A stretch of 64,000 nucleotides of DNA from Phoronis australis (taxonomy: Eukaryota > Phoronida > Phoronidae): positions 211,594-275,593 of the forward strand of contig NMRA01000318.1 in NCBI GenBank assembly GCA_002633005.1, read 5' to 3'. A program made the translations under genes and the position numbers. Below are positions 48,801 to 63,800 of the stretch, one piece after another (position 1 is the stretch's first letter; every line of letters starts with the position of its first letter). Below the pieces are notes generated by a model, which was given only the letters and a program-made list of their open reading frames with translations, did no database searches and was not told where the DNA came from.

Positions 48801-51800
48801 ACCAAATTTTGTCCATGAGGTGATCTTTGTTTACTCAAATTAAAATTCCAAGCCAGACTGCTCTTGACCAATGGCAGAATTGCAGCCAATGTTCTGACAT
48901 TTATTTATTCAATTAACTAACTGATGCTATCAGTCTCACAGATGTCTTTTCAACGACTGCCAATAGGGGGCTACAGAACTTGCTTGGGTTGTTCCTGGAT
49001 TGCATGGGAATACAACAGGTTAATGGAAATAATTCCAGGGAAATTTTCCTTTGAAATTTTTGGAATTTTGAAACACATTGGAACACTGCTAGTTTTAGGC
49101 AAGACTAGAAAACACTTAATTCTTAAATCCATTATTAAGACTTATCATTATGTAATCAAAGCAAGAAAAGTGAACGTCTCATACATTACTCATAACTAAG
49201 AACAAAAGTAGTAACATTTAGTAAATACTATACCATACATATCAAAGTTCTAAGAGAATTTCTCTTCACTGCCGTACAATTTATTATAAGGAAAATCACA
49301 AGAAATGTCAAGCATTCACTACGTTGCCATATGGTATGCAACCAAGTATGCTGGGGTATAAAACTTTATGTAGCGTATCGGCGTACCTGCAGTTTTTGAT
49401 CTATCTGTTTCGATTTTAGATCTAACTCGGCATGAAGAGCGGCTTGATTTAACGCCTTCTGTTCTTGGGTGTTGTCAGTTAATGTGTTGCGAGTGTCAAG
49501 CAGCTGTCTGTTCTCTGTAAAAAGAGGCAATAAAACAACAGTGAGCGAGTTTTGATACTCTCAGCTGGCAACAAATATGAACTGAACAGGTGTGAGTTTG
49601 TAGCTCTTATACGGCTGGGCTGCGAACTCAGTTACACACAGAGTCTGTACAGATGGAAAAATATACAATGGCAATGCCAGGGTACTGCTGAGGACCCGTG
49701 TGTGCCTGTGAACCCATAGCTAAAGCCACAGATTTGGAATTTTCAGCATGTGGCGACATGCAAAACAATTGACTAAAACCGAGGAGCAAAATTTCAAAAT
49801 GGCATACGAGAGAAACTTTCATCCTTAACAAAATGGTTGACGTTGACAAGTATTCAAAATTTAATATTGATTATTTAAATGAAAAATACTAAAATGGACA
49901 AAAGACCAATAAAACGGCACCAAATTTAACAAGTATACATATGCCACAAATAGCCGACCTGATCTTTGTAAAGTTTGAAAGCCATGCTCATATATGTGAG
50001 ACACTTGAGCAAAATGTTTGAGAAAATATGCATTATTCCTTCCCAATATAGGAGCATGACCTAAAAACATAACCAAAAAATTTTGAAACCAAACATTTTT
50101 TTTTCATAATCACACAATGACATATGATTGGCCCTACCTTTCACCCAAAACACGTTTAGTAACATTTTTAACATTTATTTTTTACAAATCTTTGTAAAGA
50201 GAGATTTTTTCAATCATTCATTTCACATTGAATGTTTGGTATGCACAACAACCAGTTCAGTCAAACAACAAATTAAAGTACTTCAGAGCTTACTTTGAAT
50301 CCCAAAATAAGACCTACTTGGCTAAGAACCTTGTTCTTATCTTAGACCAGATAAATTAACACTTCCACTTCAAGAGAACCTATCAGCCTCAAGACTTCAG
50401 TACACAAATGTGGCAGGGTTTTTTTACTTCCAAACTTCTGTTTTCTGTTTATGATAACCTACTATTGCCTGTCTCTATCATAGATCAAACGATCTTTTCA
50501 TCTGCCAAAGCACTGAGTGAGATGAATTATCCTCACTAGTTCAGGCAACGATATATATAGCCTCAAAGGTCAAGATGTTACACAAACTTTTTATGATATT
50601 TCTCGCATTAAATGCACTCACTGCTATCGTATGAAATCCAGCAAAACAAGAGAATAATAATACAAAGCAAAAGAAAATGTAATCAAGAACTAAAAACCTT
50701 CCAGCAAAACCCATAGCTATAAACAAGGGGGGAAATGAATAACATCATTGGAAAAGACAAAATTCCAACAGGTGTAGAGCACAATAATTCTTCTTGGCTG
50801 ACTTTTCTGACTTGTTGAGTGTGTCTATTTTAAAACAATACATTAAATCAGAGTTGCAGAATGGATTAGACAAGAAAAATTACGCCAAAGTTATCAAACA
50901 TGAAACATGCGACTCTGACAAAACAAAACAAAATGAAACAAACAAAAAAAATGACTCAGTCTAAAAAAAGTAAGGCAGACGTTTCTCATTACTCAGGTTC
51001 ACCATTTGACCAATCAACATATTCTCCTTCCGAAGTTGTTATTACACTGAAGAGGGCATTCTTGCTAAATTTCAAGAGGTGTAAAATTTAACAAAAAATG
51101 CCACCACTATAAATTTTTAGAATGACTGAAATATGCTTATAAGATGGCTCATTCTAAACCAATTATTCAAAAAACCCTGGCTGGCAATATCACTGCGTCT
51201 TTTAAGTCTACACATAAAATGTCCATTGTACACGTGTTATGCATAAACTGAAATCCCAGCTGCCCAAGGGTACATCAATATTCAACAAACAATTCATCTG
51301 TATTTAACAAATACTGCACGTGATATTATATAACACAAAACAATGTTTGTTTACACATATAATCTTCTTGCACTCAATGCCCTCACATACTAGTCACTAA
51401 AAACAAACGCAGCTCAAAGCTGGCATGTCTATACACATATTTCAGATCTGATTGAAAATCAGCACCAGGTGGAGGCACAATAGAGAGAGATACATTTTGC
51501 AATTTCCAAAGTTGACAATGATTATTATTAAATGCTCACAGAACACAAAATTAAAACATGTTACAGTGAAAGAAAACTCAACAGACTGCAACAAACAAAA
51601 CAAATATCTAAAATGCAGATGTCAAATCAAAGTTTTGATATCCAAATGAGACTTACATAATGTTGACGTTCTACCAAAGAGGAATATTTTCATATGTGTG
51701 GGGTGGAAACAAATAACAATCAAAGGTTCAAAATAGCAGATGACAGGTGGGAAAAATATTTCCCAACTGCATTTATCAGATTTCAGTTCACACTTCAAAA

Positions 51801-54800
51801 GCTCTCAGTTGTGTCATAAATTGGTTTATAGCAAAGTAGATATAATCACACATAAAGTGTCAAATTCATTGTTAAGGAATTTACGAGCATTTCTAAACAG
51901 TAACTCATGTAGAAATTGAAGCCTACTACAACCACAAATGACACTGGGGAGAGTCTCAAAGTAACTGCTGAATACTTGAGTCATGCATTTCACAGAATAT
52001 GGCACCCACATTTTCCAGATCACCTTTGTATCTGTTTAAACGGAACTACAGTATGAAAGAATACACAGTGTTTTCATTCAGAGAATGAAAAAAAGGTGCT
52101 TAATATTGTAAATGTAAGGGCACAATTCTAGACAAGTCAATTTTCAGACTTTTCAATTGTTGGCCAAAAAAAAAACATAACGGAGGTTTCCAGTAATTTG
52201 GCAACAGCCATTCTTTCAAACAAAACAAACTGAGCATGTGACTGCCATGTCTGTTGCATTTTTTGTGGAAACTCGCTAGTGTGTGTCTCCACAAGTTCAT
52301 CATAAGCAATTTTGTACAGAACTATGCAACAGGTAACACTACAGTGTCCTTAAGTGGAATAGATAACATTCACTGCTAGGTAATTTATGTTCAAACACAT
52401 ATTGATGAAAGTTCATCTTTGACAGTGGTGCCCTCTTACAGAAAAATAATGATCAACTCAAAGCCATGATTAGCCACCATTATTGATTTGAAAATGAAAA
52501 GCTACAGCAGAAGTACCATGGTGTGAAATACATCCCTGTACACAACAAGCAAAGTTGCAATTTAAAGTCAAACAATGCAATGCTTAACCATAAAATGTAA
52601 TGCTATCTTATTAAGGATTCACGGTAGATAAGCTGACCATTTTTCCATGCTCCTCTTTAAAATGTGTAAAATTTCAATCTACAGCATTTCAAAATTGACT
52701 CAAAACTTGAACAAAAGAAAATAATTATTTTTAGTCATTCATTTTTTATGAAAAAGCACATTTTTCTCATTCCGTTTCTCAAAAAGTCCCATAGTCTAGT
52801 TCTGAAGTCACGAACAAACAAATACAAGAATAAAGTCATCACAGAGCTCACACTTTTTGTAATTTGCTTTTGAAATTTGGCAGATATGATATTTTACTTT
52901 TGCATCAAAAAATAAAGCCATCCTTAGATTTAAAGTTCACCTGGATTTTATTTCAAATTAGGTGATTTTTTAAAAATTAATTAACACACGGCTGAGAACT
53001 AAACTCCAACGCATTGCCGCCACCGTGAAATTTCATGAACTGAGATAAAACATGACACGCAGTCCTAACATGCTACTTTTGGTCAACTTTCACTCTGAAA
53101 ATCTATCAATGTAGTATTCAAGTTTTACTGCACCTAACACAAACATGCCAGAGAGTAAGTTACATTGTACAGTAACTAACTTAACTGTTTGTGTGCAACT
53201 AAGCCTTGAACTTTTTTCTTAAAATTTCGAAATATCCTTGAGCCAAAATCAAAATGGCTACCGGACCTTAGTGCCCATTCTACCAAAGGTTCTCTGTGTA
53301 GTGGTGTCATAATTGACCAATTCGTGGTTGGTTTAAGCTTATGGGCTATAGCCAGTTCTTTCCAGTCAGCAACCATCCAAGTGCACTGAACAGTGGTATA
53401 GAATAAAAGACCTCCAGAGGTGGGATCAAACTGACAACTTTGCCGTATTCAAACCAATTTCACTTTTCACAAAAAATGTAAGAGAAGAATCAAAGGCTAA
53501 GATGATAAGAAAATTCAAAAAATGTCAAAATCCAAAATTCGGAGTAAGTAACCTCCTCTAACATGAGAATATAATAATTTTGCCAATAGACAAGAAAACA
53601 AGGATGGTTAAAGCATACAATACATTGCCAACTGAAAATTAGTACTCTATGTATGATTAAAAAATCTGAAATGTAATTTAAAACACAAAACACAAGCAGA
53701 ACTGCCTACCTTCTCTATTTTTCATGTTGAGGTTTCCTCTATTCAGCGTCAAGTCTGCACTTAACTTTCGTCGCATCCGAATGGCGGTCTTCACATTTCC
53801 ATCACTTTTTCTGAAAGCACGACACAATAATACATTCAATTGGCCTCACAAAAAGATGTGACAATATTTCAATTGTTCTTGCCACCAATTCCAACATCTC
53901 GATTCAAAGCTCTTTAGCGGAGGTAGAAAAACACATGGGACAATTGATCTAGTTTTCAAAAGGTAGGACGGCTAACACTCTTCAGAGCATAAATAGGATA
54001 TTGCCTTTACACAACTTTTCAATTTTTTATGTCTCCACTGCAATTCATTATACAACACTAAGACTTTATTGGCATTAAAATGAGGAACGGCGAACCTTAA
54101 TGTACCACAGTGATGAATACAGTGGCGGAGTACAACTGAAGGGCAAGCGGTATATAGACAAGCAGCAATGCGGGTAAATACCACAGGCTCAGAGGGGTGC
54201 TCTGGTATATTCCAGGGCTATGCCAGGCAAAAACTGACTATAGTACAAATGATCCCATTTCCAGCCATTGTAGAAGCATGTGAACCGTTATGGATTTAAC
54301 TACCATAGAATCATGAATGCACACAATGGATAATGAAGTATCACCAACTGAAAGCATAGACACGTCACGAATGAGTCAGCGATTATATCTACCATGGTTC
54401 GTCGCTTACTTCGCACAAAAAATCGTCACATTTCTATTTTCAAAAGCTAATCACTTTGCAGCAAAAAATCATAAGAATTATTAACAGTTGTTTCACAACA
54501 GCAGCAGTAGTAACAGAAAAACATGTGTTAAAGATTTTTATTTTTGTTAAAAATGAAAAGGAATAAAATTTCACTTCTCTGGCAGGATGACATGCTAAAT
54601 AGGTAAAAAATACTGTAAAAACTCTTTTAAAAATGGCAATGCTGAATATCACAGATACCACTTTAACAGCTAGAAAACATTAGCGTTCTAAAGGAGTTGG
54701 TGTGTATCACCTGAAAAGTCAAACTAGACCTTGTAAGTTAAAACCAAAATTCATGAACAGTTTATGAATTGTTGTACAGTGAGTTAAAATTGGGGTGTGA

Positions 54801-57800
54801 TATTCCATTCAGCTTTTCTTGACTGGCTCTTTGAAAACTTGTGGGTAAGTCACACACAAATTCTTTAATCTACCTCCAAAATAGAGAGCTGGATTTTGGA
54901 CAGTACTGTAAGACCGACTGCATTTACTGTTTAACTAACACAAGAATACTTAGAATATTGATCATCAATATTTTCATCTTGTTCTGGCATCTGTAAGTTT
55001 CTCTTACGCATCCCAACTTACGTGAGTTTATTATCCAGTTTCGCAGTGGTCTCATTGTCCTCTTTGATCCGATCCATTGTCTCTTTTTTCTTATCCCTAA
55101 TTGCCAAAACAAAACAACAATGAAGCGTACACATGACCAAACCAACATTAACATTGCACTTTCTACAAGAAGCTATCATATGGACTGCCAAAAGCTCATT
55201 GTCATAAGTGACATGGTAAATATTGTCAAAATCATTACTTCTGATTATGCAATCGCTTGGGATAAGTGAAACAAATTTGTAAAACTTCAAATATCTCGAC
55301 TGCAGCAACACTATCGCATCTATTAATCAAAGAGGAGGTATCATGAAAGAACGGAGGTCCCCTGGAGTGGCAACCAAGTCTCCCATAACCTATATCTTTA
55401 TTTCAGCAGACAACATGAAACTAATTATGTTTTCTGACCACTTGAGTCTGTCAAGTAGCGGTAATGGATGAACAGGATAGAATTGGCTGCAATTGTTAAC
55501 GTGTCATTGATTGTGGGACCAACCCAGGCTAATTTATACTGTTTAAGGTATTTAGCAGTAATTTTGTCATTTTATCAGGGATGGTTTTTAGTGAGAGAGC
55601 ACTAGACAGGGGATCATTGATTCGACTTCCTGGGAGAGAAAACTTTGAATGGGTAATAGAAAAAATATCATGCAAAAGATTTTAGAGAATTGTGGAAAAC
55701 TAGCAAGGAAAGGATGACAAATGTGAAACCCTGGACCATTTAAACTTACCTACCTTTCCATTCTAAATAGACAGAGAAGAAAGTTTTAATAGCAGTTACA
55801 ACTGACTCATGTTTAATAACACACGAATATCCGCATGCATCAAAATATCTTAAATCGGCCAAAAAATTGGTATTGGGGGGAATAATTTTAATTATGAATA
55901 TTTTGAATACACAAAAACAACAGGTGGAATATGAAATCAATCAATGTAAGAACAGTAAATTTAAATACTGAATGCCTCAATTTGTAAATGACAACCGATT
56001 ACCCTCCACTTATCAAATGGCAATGATCAATTCAATGTGTCAGTCAACACATGAAACTGTGCTGACACCTTTTGACAAAAAAGACAAATACGAACAGCAT
56101 GGCCAAAGCTTGGTAGAAAGCAACCACTTAACACATTCTGTAAATTGTGTGAAGAACTGAATTATGGGATGCATGTCACCGTTGGTCAAATCATAACAAA
56201 GATAAAGAATGACACGTCAGCAAATAGCTAATCTATGTCTTCCAATCTCTGCCAGAATGCAGATGCATTTGTGGCTGGTTTCCCACACATGAATGAATCC
56301 AGGCAAGATGTCTAGTAGTATATAGTAGGTCAAAGTCCAGCATTGGATTTCAGGCCAAAGTGTTCACCAAATTCAGCCGCAGAATTTTAATGTTAAACTT
56401 GCAGTGTATATATTGGGGTCTGGCTAAAGGATCCGCTGTCTGACACAGACAATGAATTTTCCGAAATTAGGCCTAAGGTATTTCTGGATTTGCTCTTGTG
56501 TTGCAGAATGTGCTTAGAAAGCCTTCACTTGTTCATGAATTTCCGATCTTGCAGCATGCAGTGTTTTTGGTCTGAAGACAGGATTTGAATTTTGGTCCTA
56601 AGCTTTTACCAAACCAGGGACTTTCCCAAAAGACGGACTCATGGTAGGGATGGTAAAACAACAGAGGGTGGACATCGTCTAACCAGGTGGGTAGTGAGAA
56701 AGGCCGGTGAACGTGTAAGCGGTCCCAGCATAGCATTGGTCTGGATTTTGTTATTGTGTGGAAGAGAACCCGAGGGGTGTTTATTAGAGTCCGGTAGAGC
56801 TGTTTGCAAGCGTGACCACTGACTCAATCTCCACCATGTTTCTACACCAACACCACTTTAATTCACGCACATCACATTTTTGATGCCCATCATTTGTATT
56901 ACTTCAGGACACCAAGACCTCATACACACTATTTTCTTTGCAGCTGCTCCACAGTTCCAAGTACTGCAAACTGACCAAGGAAAATACGAACCAATAAAGA
57001 AGACACAATAACACTCAAACTAAGGTTGAAAAAGCATTGTCGGTTCTGGTCTGTGGTTGCTTTGAACACTGCATGACGAGGTAATGAAATATTTTCTTGT
57101 AGTTGTTCACTTTTTAGTATAATTTGTTAGAATGTCCTATATAAAACAAGTCTCTTTAAAGAAAACACTACGATAATTATTATAATTTTAAATCTACATT
57201 TCTTACTTTTTCAGAAATAAAAAAATCACTCAATATTGGTAATGGTGGTATGTTTTTTTTCTCAGCTCAAAACATCTTCAGCGATTCCACTGCCACTGCC
57301 AGGTAGTAGAGGATGGGATGTGACCTGGTTCATTTTAAACAGAGGTTAAGGTCTCATAGGAGGTGATTGTGGCCGACTTGACAAGACTCTTCATTTAAAA
57401 ACTATAGCTTGGATGCATGTGCCTTAATTGAAAAGAAATCAAGAACTTTGCCAAACTTGACGCTTGTGGGTTTTCTTTTTCCTTTTCCCTGATGCAGTGA
57501 AACAAAGGTTTCAAATTGTGTTTGGGTGCCGACCAGAACCAAATATGCTTTCTTGGCCTAATCAAGTCGATTTTACGGTGTTACTTTCGTCATTTAAGAA
57601 TGACATATTCCTTCCTCAAGAAAATGATGAGTTAAAATCCGTAAACCATTCAGAAAGCAAGTCAAACGAAAGCGAATTCACTTTAAGAAAAAAGAACTAT
57701 TAGATTTTTCAATTTGCTAACATTGCTTATACAGCGCAGTTCACAAATATTGTGCTGAGCGGGCAATGACAGACGTCAATAGGATGGCTCTGGATGGTTG

Positions 57801-60800
57801 ATGTTTAAACTAAATCTGCTTTGCTGGGCTGTTAGCTACCTCTTACCATCCTTAAGACGTCTGGACGCCACCTCAACAAAATGTTCGAGAGTTGTAAAAT
57901 GTAAAGAAGAAAGGCAAAGTGTAAGAAAGAAAAACCCATGCCAGTCATGTTCAATAACGTGACTTACCTCTTAAATTCAAATTTTTCAACCCGGCCTTTT
58001 TGAGCCTCCATATTTAAAGAAATAGCCATTTCAGCCAACTCTTGTTTCAACTTAAACTGTTCTTGCTGCAAGTGGCAAAACTAAGAAATTAGATCACTAG
58101 AAAATGTACCGTCTAACTGACAAACAATTACCAGGCAACTGTTCAGAATCAACATCCCAGTTCAAGCAACAATACTTCTCAGTTAAAATTAAACAAAGAA
58201 ATATTGGCAATTTTTTAGAAGTACCATATGCACTTGGCATTCTATTACAAAACTCCTTGGTTTTGATGATTTCTGTTCTACTAAGCAAGAACTTAAGATA
58301 AGAGTCTTTGATTAAGTGTTCAATTTATGCGGATGAGTACATATAACATACTTGCACTCGACGACCCGCAAAGCAAACTACAAACTTGAGTTGAGATCAT
58401 AAGATACCTTCATTACCAAGGATTAAACTTCTTTTGCAAGTGTTGACAGAAGTCTAATAAAACTTCCAAAAATGATTTTGTACACCAAACTGTTTTTGTA
58501 TTCTATTAGCTACAAAAGCATGTATGGGATTTTCTTTTAAGGCCTAGCATGAGAACTCGACTGTCAAAAATCATGCTTTTCTGGAAAAAAGCACCGCACA
58601 TTCCATTTAAAAATCATGGTTGAGGAAATTACGGCAAGCTGCATAAAAATCAAAAGAGTATTTAGTAAAAACACATGCAGTCACATGATTACAAACATCT
58701 GGTAACTATTCTTGTACACATAATAAGATTTATTTGTGATTATCAGCAATTTTAAAGATTTATGGTTTTATGTGCCTACTATTAATACTTAAAAATTATG
58801 AAGAAAATTTGGCTCTTGGTAACAAACAAATCCTACTATCTTAAATGTTGAAGTCAACAAATGAAAAGTTGTAAACCATCATATAAGAACACAAAATCAA
58901 AAAAACGTATTTTAAGTTCATTCTTAAGTAGAAGAAATTAAATTGCAATTAGGCTTTGCATGTTGCCAAACAAGGATGTCAACTGAACAGTTATCTGTCA
59001 TAACAATTCACTCTGTCTTACGTAAGAGATTCCAGTTTTAACACGCGCCCTTTCTGTGCTTCCATGTTGAGACTGATTGCCATTTCTGCAAGATCTTGTT
59101 TGAGTTTGAACTGTTCAGCCTACAGTGAAAAGTGTTTCATCATGCGACATGCAAATACACGCAGAGGCGGATCCAGGATTTTTATAAAGGGGGTTCAAGA
59201 GTTTTTTAAAAAGGGATCCAAGGGAACAATTTGAAAATTCTAGATTTGATATCACTAAAATCAAGGGGAAAAGAGGGGTATGGACCCCTTGACCCCCCTG
59301 GATCTGCCAATGGCACGTGACTGTATGCATTAAACATCATGGCAGAATATCTAATGAGTACAAAGTATATGAATTTTTGTTTGAGTTGAATGTTTATATT
59401 TGCAAAGTATTGATCAATGATTACATCCAAAATTGTCAAGTTTTTAGGAAGTTGTGTCAATTGAAACAATGTTAAATCAGATCAAAAGGTACTCCATTGT
59501 CAAGTGACCATTCTTCACCTATTCAGCACACAATATACTGGCATTTCATTTTGTCAAATTGCTCAACAAAATAAACATTAAGAAATTTCACACTTGTTAT
59601 TAGAAGCATTATCTGTACAGAACAACTGTTGCTAACATCATCTGGTGAAAATTTTGAGTTCATATACCAAGGAAATCAGCCACTGAAAAATGATTATTAC
59701 ATTATTAATAGTGTTTTAACCAAAAACTTAAGAATTACCATGATAACATAGTTTCAACAAAACTGTAAAAATGATTGATTAACATTAAGATTGGGATAAT
59801 GCCTAAAGATTAAAATCTTGAATATGCACAGGTGGTTTTTCCAAGGCAGAATTGCCAACTCGAATCAAATAGTATGTCGTGTTTTCGCGGTACGGTCTCC
59901 AAATTCCCGCATGAAATTATGAGCATCCAATGCAATACTATTTCTCTTTACATAGAATGTATATCAGAAAAAGCTAAGGCTATTCAACCACAGCTAAACA
60001 GTATTAAACATGGCTCAGAACTTTTCACTGTTACCAAATTTGAATAAATGTACACAGAACACAGATATACAATCACCGGTAAAACCTCACCAACTTCCAA
60101 AACAAGAAATACTACAATCCCTCCTTCTTCATTTTTCAGTAGTTTGTAACATTGCATTGAGTACAGATAAAAGTGTTCGTCGTTGTCTCCTTTGATGATG
60201 GTAAAAACATAATTAATTTTTCTCATTACCGATTGCAGTGAGTGCCTGCAATGTTTCAAAGCAAAATCTTCATCGTAGCTATGGTACGAATCATGGGCAT
60301 GGTAAAGTAATTTTTTAGTTTATTTATCAATTGTGAATAGATGACATAATTAACATTTCACTTGTCCGCCATATTGCAATCTAAATTGGTGAGCTTTTAT
60401 CGCGTTCAAAATTTCCTTTCATTCACGTACCTCCTTCTGCCTCATTTTCATTTCAAAATCTTCGGAGAGACGCATGATCTCAATGCGTTTCAAGTCAATC
60501 AAACTCTGCTTGCTCCTGTACTGACGTGCAAGATCGGACCTGACGAAATGTTGCAAACAATTACGTTCAGATGTTAGATCAACTCACAAAGAGCACAAAG
60601 AACCCATCTTAATTATACAATTTGCACGACTTTCCTACAGGAAATGACTTGCAAATAAAAAGTACAGCTGGCTTTTGGAGAAACAGATGCAGACTCGCTT
60701 GCAGTGTCAGCTGATTCACATACAAGATAAGTTAATAAGTTGAATATGCCATTCATATCAAAAAGATTTTCTATCAAAAAGTAGACTAAATCAAATGAAC

Positions 60801-63800
60801 TATATTTTTGAGTCATACATTTTGAGTTTGATTCTATAAGAGACACTGCTATATTACTGGTTCTCGTGGATCCAAGAACACAGAGTAGAAGGTGATACAG
60901 TAAATTTAACTTACTTGACTAGCTCAACTTTTCTGCCTTTGTCTTTCCTCTGTTGCTCAAAGGTAATGTTTTGGTCCGTTCTAAGTTTTGAGCGCTGAAA
61001 TGAGCAAGAATGTTAACAAGTAATTAAATGACAATTAATGTGTTCTTTGTGCACCTGGATTCACATTACCACTCTTCACCTTAGCCCATAGGAGAATAAT
61101 AAAAATTAATGTACAATGTCTACACTGGCAGATCTAGAATGTTGCAACGGAGGGTTCAAACAACCGCATGCTGCTGAGTTTGCAAAAAAACTATGACTGT
61201 GACTGTAGGAGGCCAAGCTTCCAGTGGATCCTAAATCCATACAGTATAAGGAGAGGACTAGTGATTTTACATTAGAGAAATTGTTAAAACAAAACTGCCC
61301 TACAAAATTTGCTCTGACTTCACCCTAGTCATTACAAGTTTCAACTGCCAGTGCCACTAGAATTTCCCGGAAGACAACATGTTCTGCCAGTGCCTTGCAC
61401 CTTCCTCGGTTGCTGCAATTTTCCTACCCCTATTTACTGATGCTAACTTTATATTCAATAAGGTCAGAAATATTTACTTTCCATGCTCTTCACATCATTT
61501 CCTGTAATATCTTCAACAAGTTTAACTATACCACTGCTTGACCATCGTTTTTCAAACTATGGCTAGAACTGTCTATGCACTGCACGCAAGCGGGAAAATA
61601 GCCAGGATTTTAAGCTTTTCCAGTTCAGACACTGACGTAGCGCGTGACCAAAGAAACAAACCTCTTCCTTTTTGTGGACAAAGTCCCTTTGAAGTTTTGT
61701 GTAACGCTCCATGCCTTGGTTGAAATGTTTTTCTTCCTGCACCCTTTTCTTTTGCACAGCTGCAGTAAACAGAAAGTGTGTTAAAAGTTAAAGCATAGCA
61801 AAATTCTAAAATGTTGTACTGAATCCTGATTTTAGGAAAAAACGATAGTTCATGGTCCCAAACTGAAGAGTTTTAATCATATGATCAACTTCAAGTTAAT
61901 CTAATTTACTTACAATTTTCATAGTCTCTGAGAGTTTTGCGCACTTGACGCTGATTTTTGATGACATCGCCTTCAACTCTCTTCAACTCCCGCTCTTCTT
62001 GTTTGTGTTGCCACATGTGGTCCTACAACAGAAAGTTAACGACTCCATAAATTTCTAAATATATTACACAGACCATTATTAGGATTTTAGTAAGAAGGTG
62101 AAATGAAATTTACCAGAAGCCTGAACTGAGATTTAAAAGATGAACAACACTGTTACTGAATTTCATGTGATGTATTCACAAACATAGATACCGACATTTT
62201 AAGTCCTACACATTGCTAATGCAGATCAAGCTAAAATCAGAAACTTCAAATCAGAATAAGTCAAGTTACCAGCAACTCCTCCACACACCATGGTTTTATC
62301 ATTGCTAACTCGCCTTAAAAACAAAACAAATACTTCCTATCCAAACTCAATTCAAATCAATGTTTTCAAATGTGGCGCTGCATGTAAGGTTTCAAGTGAA
62401 CATGACAAAATTTTTGTAATATCACAGTTGTCTAGATTAACACCAGGCATAATGCCTACCTCTCATTTACATGATGGAGATTTGCTTGAAAGCACCTGCA
62501 AGCCCTGCCATGCCAATTTTTGTTACCTTTGAGTAATGCAGAGTCAGAATATTAGCGACATTTTAATTGACTCATTCAGGCATAGAAATACCCGTGTTCT
62601 CCCACAATGTTTCATTTGACTCCCCCATGTGATGCATTTGGTGTAAATGTAGTCTCTGGATGTTTACCCAAATTGAATGTTTGCCTAAACAATGATAGGA
62701 AACAAACCTCGATAACTTTAAGTCTTCTCTCGTAGTCCTTTTTGTCTTGTTGGATACGTGCCGCCAAATCAACGGTGGACTGGACTCTGGGACTTTCGCC
62801 TGTCTTCGGCTTGTCTGTCCGGTCGATTGTGAAGGCATGTGTGTATCTCCCAGAATCCAGGAATCCATCAGGACCACACTTTCTTTCTTGTTCTCTGTGA
62901 AATTGAAATTCACATTTTTATAAAAAATGCACCATAAGTTTTAGGCCTAGGTTTCTTTTGAGTATGGCCCAGATCAAATGCCCTTAACACTTAATACTAT
63001 CCATTTGTCACCTAAAATCACAGACTTTTAGCACACATTCTTAGTGAATATTATTTTATACTTGAAAGCATACTATGCAGCAATATCTATAATGGGAAGC
63101 GTTGTTAATTACAGAACACCCTAGTATAAATAATCAGTGTTCCACAACCTGGTTTGACTCGTCAAAGTAAAAGCATTGAGATCATCCCAGATGAGTTCGG
63201 TTTAATAGCTTGGCTTGAGTTAGAGCAACGAGATTGAGGTTTTGTGATATAAGTCCCTGCCTAAGAAAAATTAAGACGTTTTGGACTTTTGACTTCAGTA
63301 TAATACACTGATTCTAAGACTTTACATATGCCGGGTAAACCTTCCTTAGCATGGACATGGACTTTGGACACTCACTTTTGACTATGTACAAGAAATTGGT
63401 AATTCCTGCCGTGTTTGAAAATTTAATGGAAAACACTGATAATAGCCAAGGCCAGCACTAATTATAACAATTTCTAACCCTGGAACTATCTGGAACTTTT
63501 TTAACTTTCAAAAACGCTGCTTTTTCATTGACTCTAAATAAAGCAGGCTAGGACTCAGTGTTTAGAAACAGTGTTCCTAGTAACATCTTGAACTATACCG
63601 GCTAATTCAGGCACAAACTTTAAGTATACCCAGAAATCCAATGACATTTGAAACATATCAAGTTTTAACTTAACAATAGGCAAGACTTGCTCACTTCAAA
63701 AATGTGGCATATTCGCGGCTTGCATTAGTCTTCTCTTCTTCATTATCAGAGGGGTTCTCCAGAGTACTTCCTGGTCGGCGAATCACAGCATAGCGACTTT

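Noticed and set aside
55018-55311. 97-codon frame running through the exon 8 acceptor
   Set aside because: Only its end (exon 8) is supported; the upstream part is intron with a normal acceptor.
62572-62913. 113-codon frame over coiled-coil exon 2
   Set aside because: Out-of-frame shadow; the true frame joins exons 1 and 3 in phase.
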